Positions 44,004 to 45,478 of a stretch of DNA of 45,478 bases are shown here, piece after piece. A program made the translations under genes and the position numbers. This DNA comes from Porphyromonadaceae bacterium UBA7332. Its GTDB lineage: Bacteria > Bacteroidota > Bacteroidia > Bacteroidales > UBA7332. Numbering within the stretch: the stretch's first letter is position 1; each line of letters opens with the position of its first letter. The DNA lies in NCBI GenBank assembly GCA_002471225.1, contig DKPO01000020.1:33536-79013 (forward strand), in the 5' to 3' direction. The notes beneath the pieces were generated by a model. That model was given only the letters and a program-made list of their open reading frames with translations. It searched no databases and had not been told where the DNA came from.

Positions 44004-45019
44004 TGATGAATACCCCAAAAATCATACGGCCGATATCGGGATTCTTACTGCTGGTAACTGGTTTATTTCTGGTTTGTCTGTTATCGTTGTCAGTAGGTGA
44101 GATTCCGATGTCTTACGATCAGATTACCGGATATCTTCAGGATCCGGATTCGATGGAATACGGTGTATTATGGTATATCCGCATTCCACGTACAGTTTTA
44201 GCGATTGCAATTGGTGGTAGCTTAAGTTTAGCCGGTGTAGTCTTACAGGGTATCTACAGGAATCCGCTGGTTGAACCCTATACTTTAGGGATTTCAGGAG
44301 GCGCATCTCTCGGAATAACTTTTGCTATTATAACGGGATTGTATGCCATGCATTCGCTTTTGTTACCGTTATTTGGTTTTGGCGGTGCATTGATTACGAT
44401 TTTTCTGGTTTATACATTAAGTATGGGGAAAAGTCACGGAGCTGTAAACCGGATGCTGTTAATCGGAGTGATGATCAGTTTTATATCTTCAGCGATTGTG
44501 ATGTTTCTGATGTCGGTTACTTCAGTCGAAAATCTTCCGGGTATTATCTTTTGGACCATGGGATCTTTAAATGAATCGGATATGACACTGATCTTGTTTA
44601 TGATCTGCTCAGCCTTTCTGATTTTGGGAATAACCTATTTGTTTGTTCCGGCATTGAATGCATTGCGTTTAGGAGAATCGAAAGCCCGCTATCTGGGAAT
44701 CAATACACAGTATGCAATAAGAGTACTTTTTATATTGACTTCTCTGTTGACAGGAACATGTATTGCGGTTGCCGGAGTTATCGGTTTTGTAGGTTTGATT
44801 ATTCCTCATTTCACTCGTCTCTGGGTAGGTACAGATTATAAATACCTCTTAGGTGCTTCCTTTCTGAGCGGAAGTATATTTCTTGTGCTATGCGATATAG
44901 TGGCCCGCACGGTTGTGGCTCCTAATGAATTACCTATCGGAGTGATAACAGGAATGACGGGAGGTATAGCATTTATATTTATTCTGAGCAGGCGAACTTC
45001 TCATTCAAAGATACTCTGA
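44003..45019 (+). CDS. btuC: BtuC-like FecCD-family ABC permease
   Basis: The protein has 338 residues; a second ATG one codon on is an equally possible start. About ten membrane helices are expected. Signatures are RIPRTVLAIAIGGSLSLAGVVLQGIYRNPLVEPYTLGISGGASLG, given here as adjoining blocks of the FecCD family start, AGVIGFVGLIIPHFTR, and the C-terminal ELPIGVITGMTGGIAFIFIL. It forms the channel of a vitamin B12 or siderophore importer; the operon context indicates B12. It overlaps the adenosyltransferase stop by one base. Confidence 0.92.
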   Translation: MMNTPKIIRPISGFLLLVTGLFLVCLLSLSVGEIPMSYDQITGYLQDPDSMEYGVLWYIRIPRTVLAIAIGGSLSLAGVVLQGIYRNPLVEPYTLGISGGASLGITFAIITGLYAMHSLLLPLFGFGGALITIFLVYTLSMGKSHGAVNRMLLIGVMISFISSAIVMFLMSVTSVENLPGIIFWTMGSLNESDMTLILFMICSAFLILGITYLFVPALNALRLGESKARYLGINTQYAIRVLFILTSLLTGTCIAVAGVIGFVGLIIPHFTRLWVGTDYKYLLGASFLSGSIFLVLCDIVARTVVAPNELPIGVITGMTGGIAFIFILSRRTSHSKIL

Positions 45020-45020
45020 T

Positions 45021-45478
45021 ATGACATTGATTGATATACAAGAAATCGAATGCGGATACCGGGATGGGTTTCATTTGGGACCCGTCGATATGAAGATAAA
45101 GAAAGGTTCTTTTACAGGAATTATCGGACCGAACGGTTCGGGGAAAAGTACATTGTTTAAGTGCCTGACCGGGGATTTATCTCTTCGTAAAGGGCATATA
45201 GATTTATGCGGCAAACCTTTGTCTTCTTATTCGCTGAAAGAAAGAGCAAGAATGCTTTCGATCGTAACTCAGTTCTGTGAACTGGCTCCGATGACAGTCG
45301 GAGAATATGTACTAATGGGAAGGATGCCGTATCGGAAGATGTTTCAGTTCTATTATTCCGAACAGGATAATGAGATAGCTGATTATTATATAAAACTTAC
45401 AGGTATTGAGCATCTGCGTGAGAAACAGATTACCGAATTGAGCGGAGGAGAGCAACAAATGGCATCTATAGCTTTGGC
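45021..45478 (+). CDS. btuD: BtuD-like ABC transporter ATPase, cut by the window end
   Basis: The first 152 codons are present; the 3' end lies beyond the window. The start ATG is one base after the btuC stop. Visible motifs are Walker A GPNGSGKST (about residues 36-44), the Q-loop region VTQFCELAPMTVGEYVLMGR, and the ABC signature LSGGEQQ near 142. It energises the BtuC-like permease. The FepC/FhuC-type wording is normal for this importer class. An outer-membrane BtuB is not visible in the window and could lie further on. Confidence 0.9.
   Translation, partial: MTLIDIQEIECGYRDGFHLGPVDMKIKKGSFTGIIGPNGSGKSTLFKCLTGDLSLRKGHIDLCGKPLSSYSLKERARMLSIVTQFCELAPMTVGEYVLMGRMPYRKMFQFYYSEQDNEIADYYIKLTGIEHLREKQITELSGGEQQMASIAL

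Noticed and set aside
1..45478. CRISPR array, defence island, prophage, transposase or tRNA
   Set aside because: No regularly spaced repeats, no recognisable nuclease/defence or phage genes, no transposase frame and no tRNA-like sequence was seen on either strand.

Overview
The window is chromosomal DNA from a low-GC member of the Bacteroidales. The evidence is a SusC/SusD pair, Bacteroidetes-type promoters (-7 box TAnnTTTG, sometimes with a TTTG near -33), a DUF4296 lipoprotein beside lspA, a DUF5686 outer-membrane protein, the Bacteroidetes alternative GlmU-family enzyme and a long isoleucyl-tRNA synthetase. Genus cannot be fixed from sequence alone; a Dysgonomonas-like organism is only a guess. 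No rRNA, tRNA, CRISPR array, prophage or insertion sequence was found.

Layout. (1) 59-544: NlpE-like lipoprotein on the minus strand. (2) 890-6943: SusC, SusD and a secreted alkaline phosphatase in one direction, with hairpins in each gap and no glycosidase; this looks like an uptake locus tied to phosphate release. (3) 7188-10569: nadB-nadC-nadA, the aspartate route to NAD. (4) 10821-13231: an accessory-looking, AT-rich patch with a divergent GAPDH, a 5'-truncated MFS transporter and about 690 bp of empty sequence. (5) 13232-19745: sulfide:quinone-reductase-like flavoprotein, DUF4396 membrane protein with a five-unit methionine-rich repeat, GNAT acetyltransferase, DJ-1/PfpI protein, formate-THF ligase and a lipoprotein beta-carbonic anhydrase. 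(6) 20169-25642: ileS (with a GxHH signature in place of HxGH), a TraR/DksA-like regulator, lspA and a DUF4296 lipoprotein. (7) 25841-25918: two GC-rich palindromes resembling REP elements. (8) 31162 down to 26110: a tight six-gene minus-strand operon thyA-folA-glmU-like-mltF-like-ogt-lolD. (9) 31401-35510: GH35 beta-galactosidase and a convergent long-chain acyl-CoA ligase. (10) 35695-38762: a cobalamin riboswitch followed by nrdD-nrdG (anaerobic ribonucleotide reductase). (11) 38967-41558: DUF5686 protein. (12) 41722-45478: a second cobalamin riboswitch followed by a B12 salvage/uptake operon: DUF71 PP-loop ATPase, BtuF-like binding protein, cobalamin adenosyltransferase, BtuC-like permease and a BtuD-like ATPase cut by the window end.

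How it fits together. Two B12 riboswitches within about 6 kb place a B12-independent ribonucleotide reductase and the B12 import/activation machinery under the same signal. When cobalamin is short the cell should make more importer and more NrdDG; when cobalamin is plentiful it can presumably rely on a B12-dependent reductase elsewhere in the genome (not visible here). ThyA and FolA form a natural pair (ThyA makes dihydrofolate, FolA recycles it), and formate-THF ligase feeds the same one-carbon pool. The most worthwhile points for follow-up are the riboswitch-nrdDG arrangement with a readable terminator/antiterminator, the DUF71 gene in the B12 operon, the altered IleS signature, the GAPDH/MFS relic, the methionine-rich DUF4396 protein, the SusCD-phosphatase locus and the REP-like palindromes.
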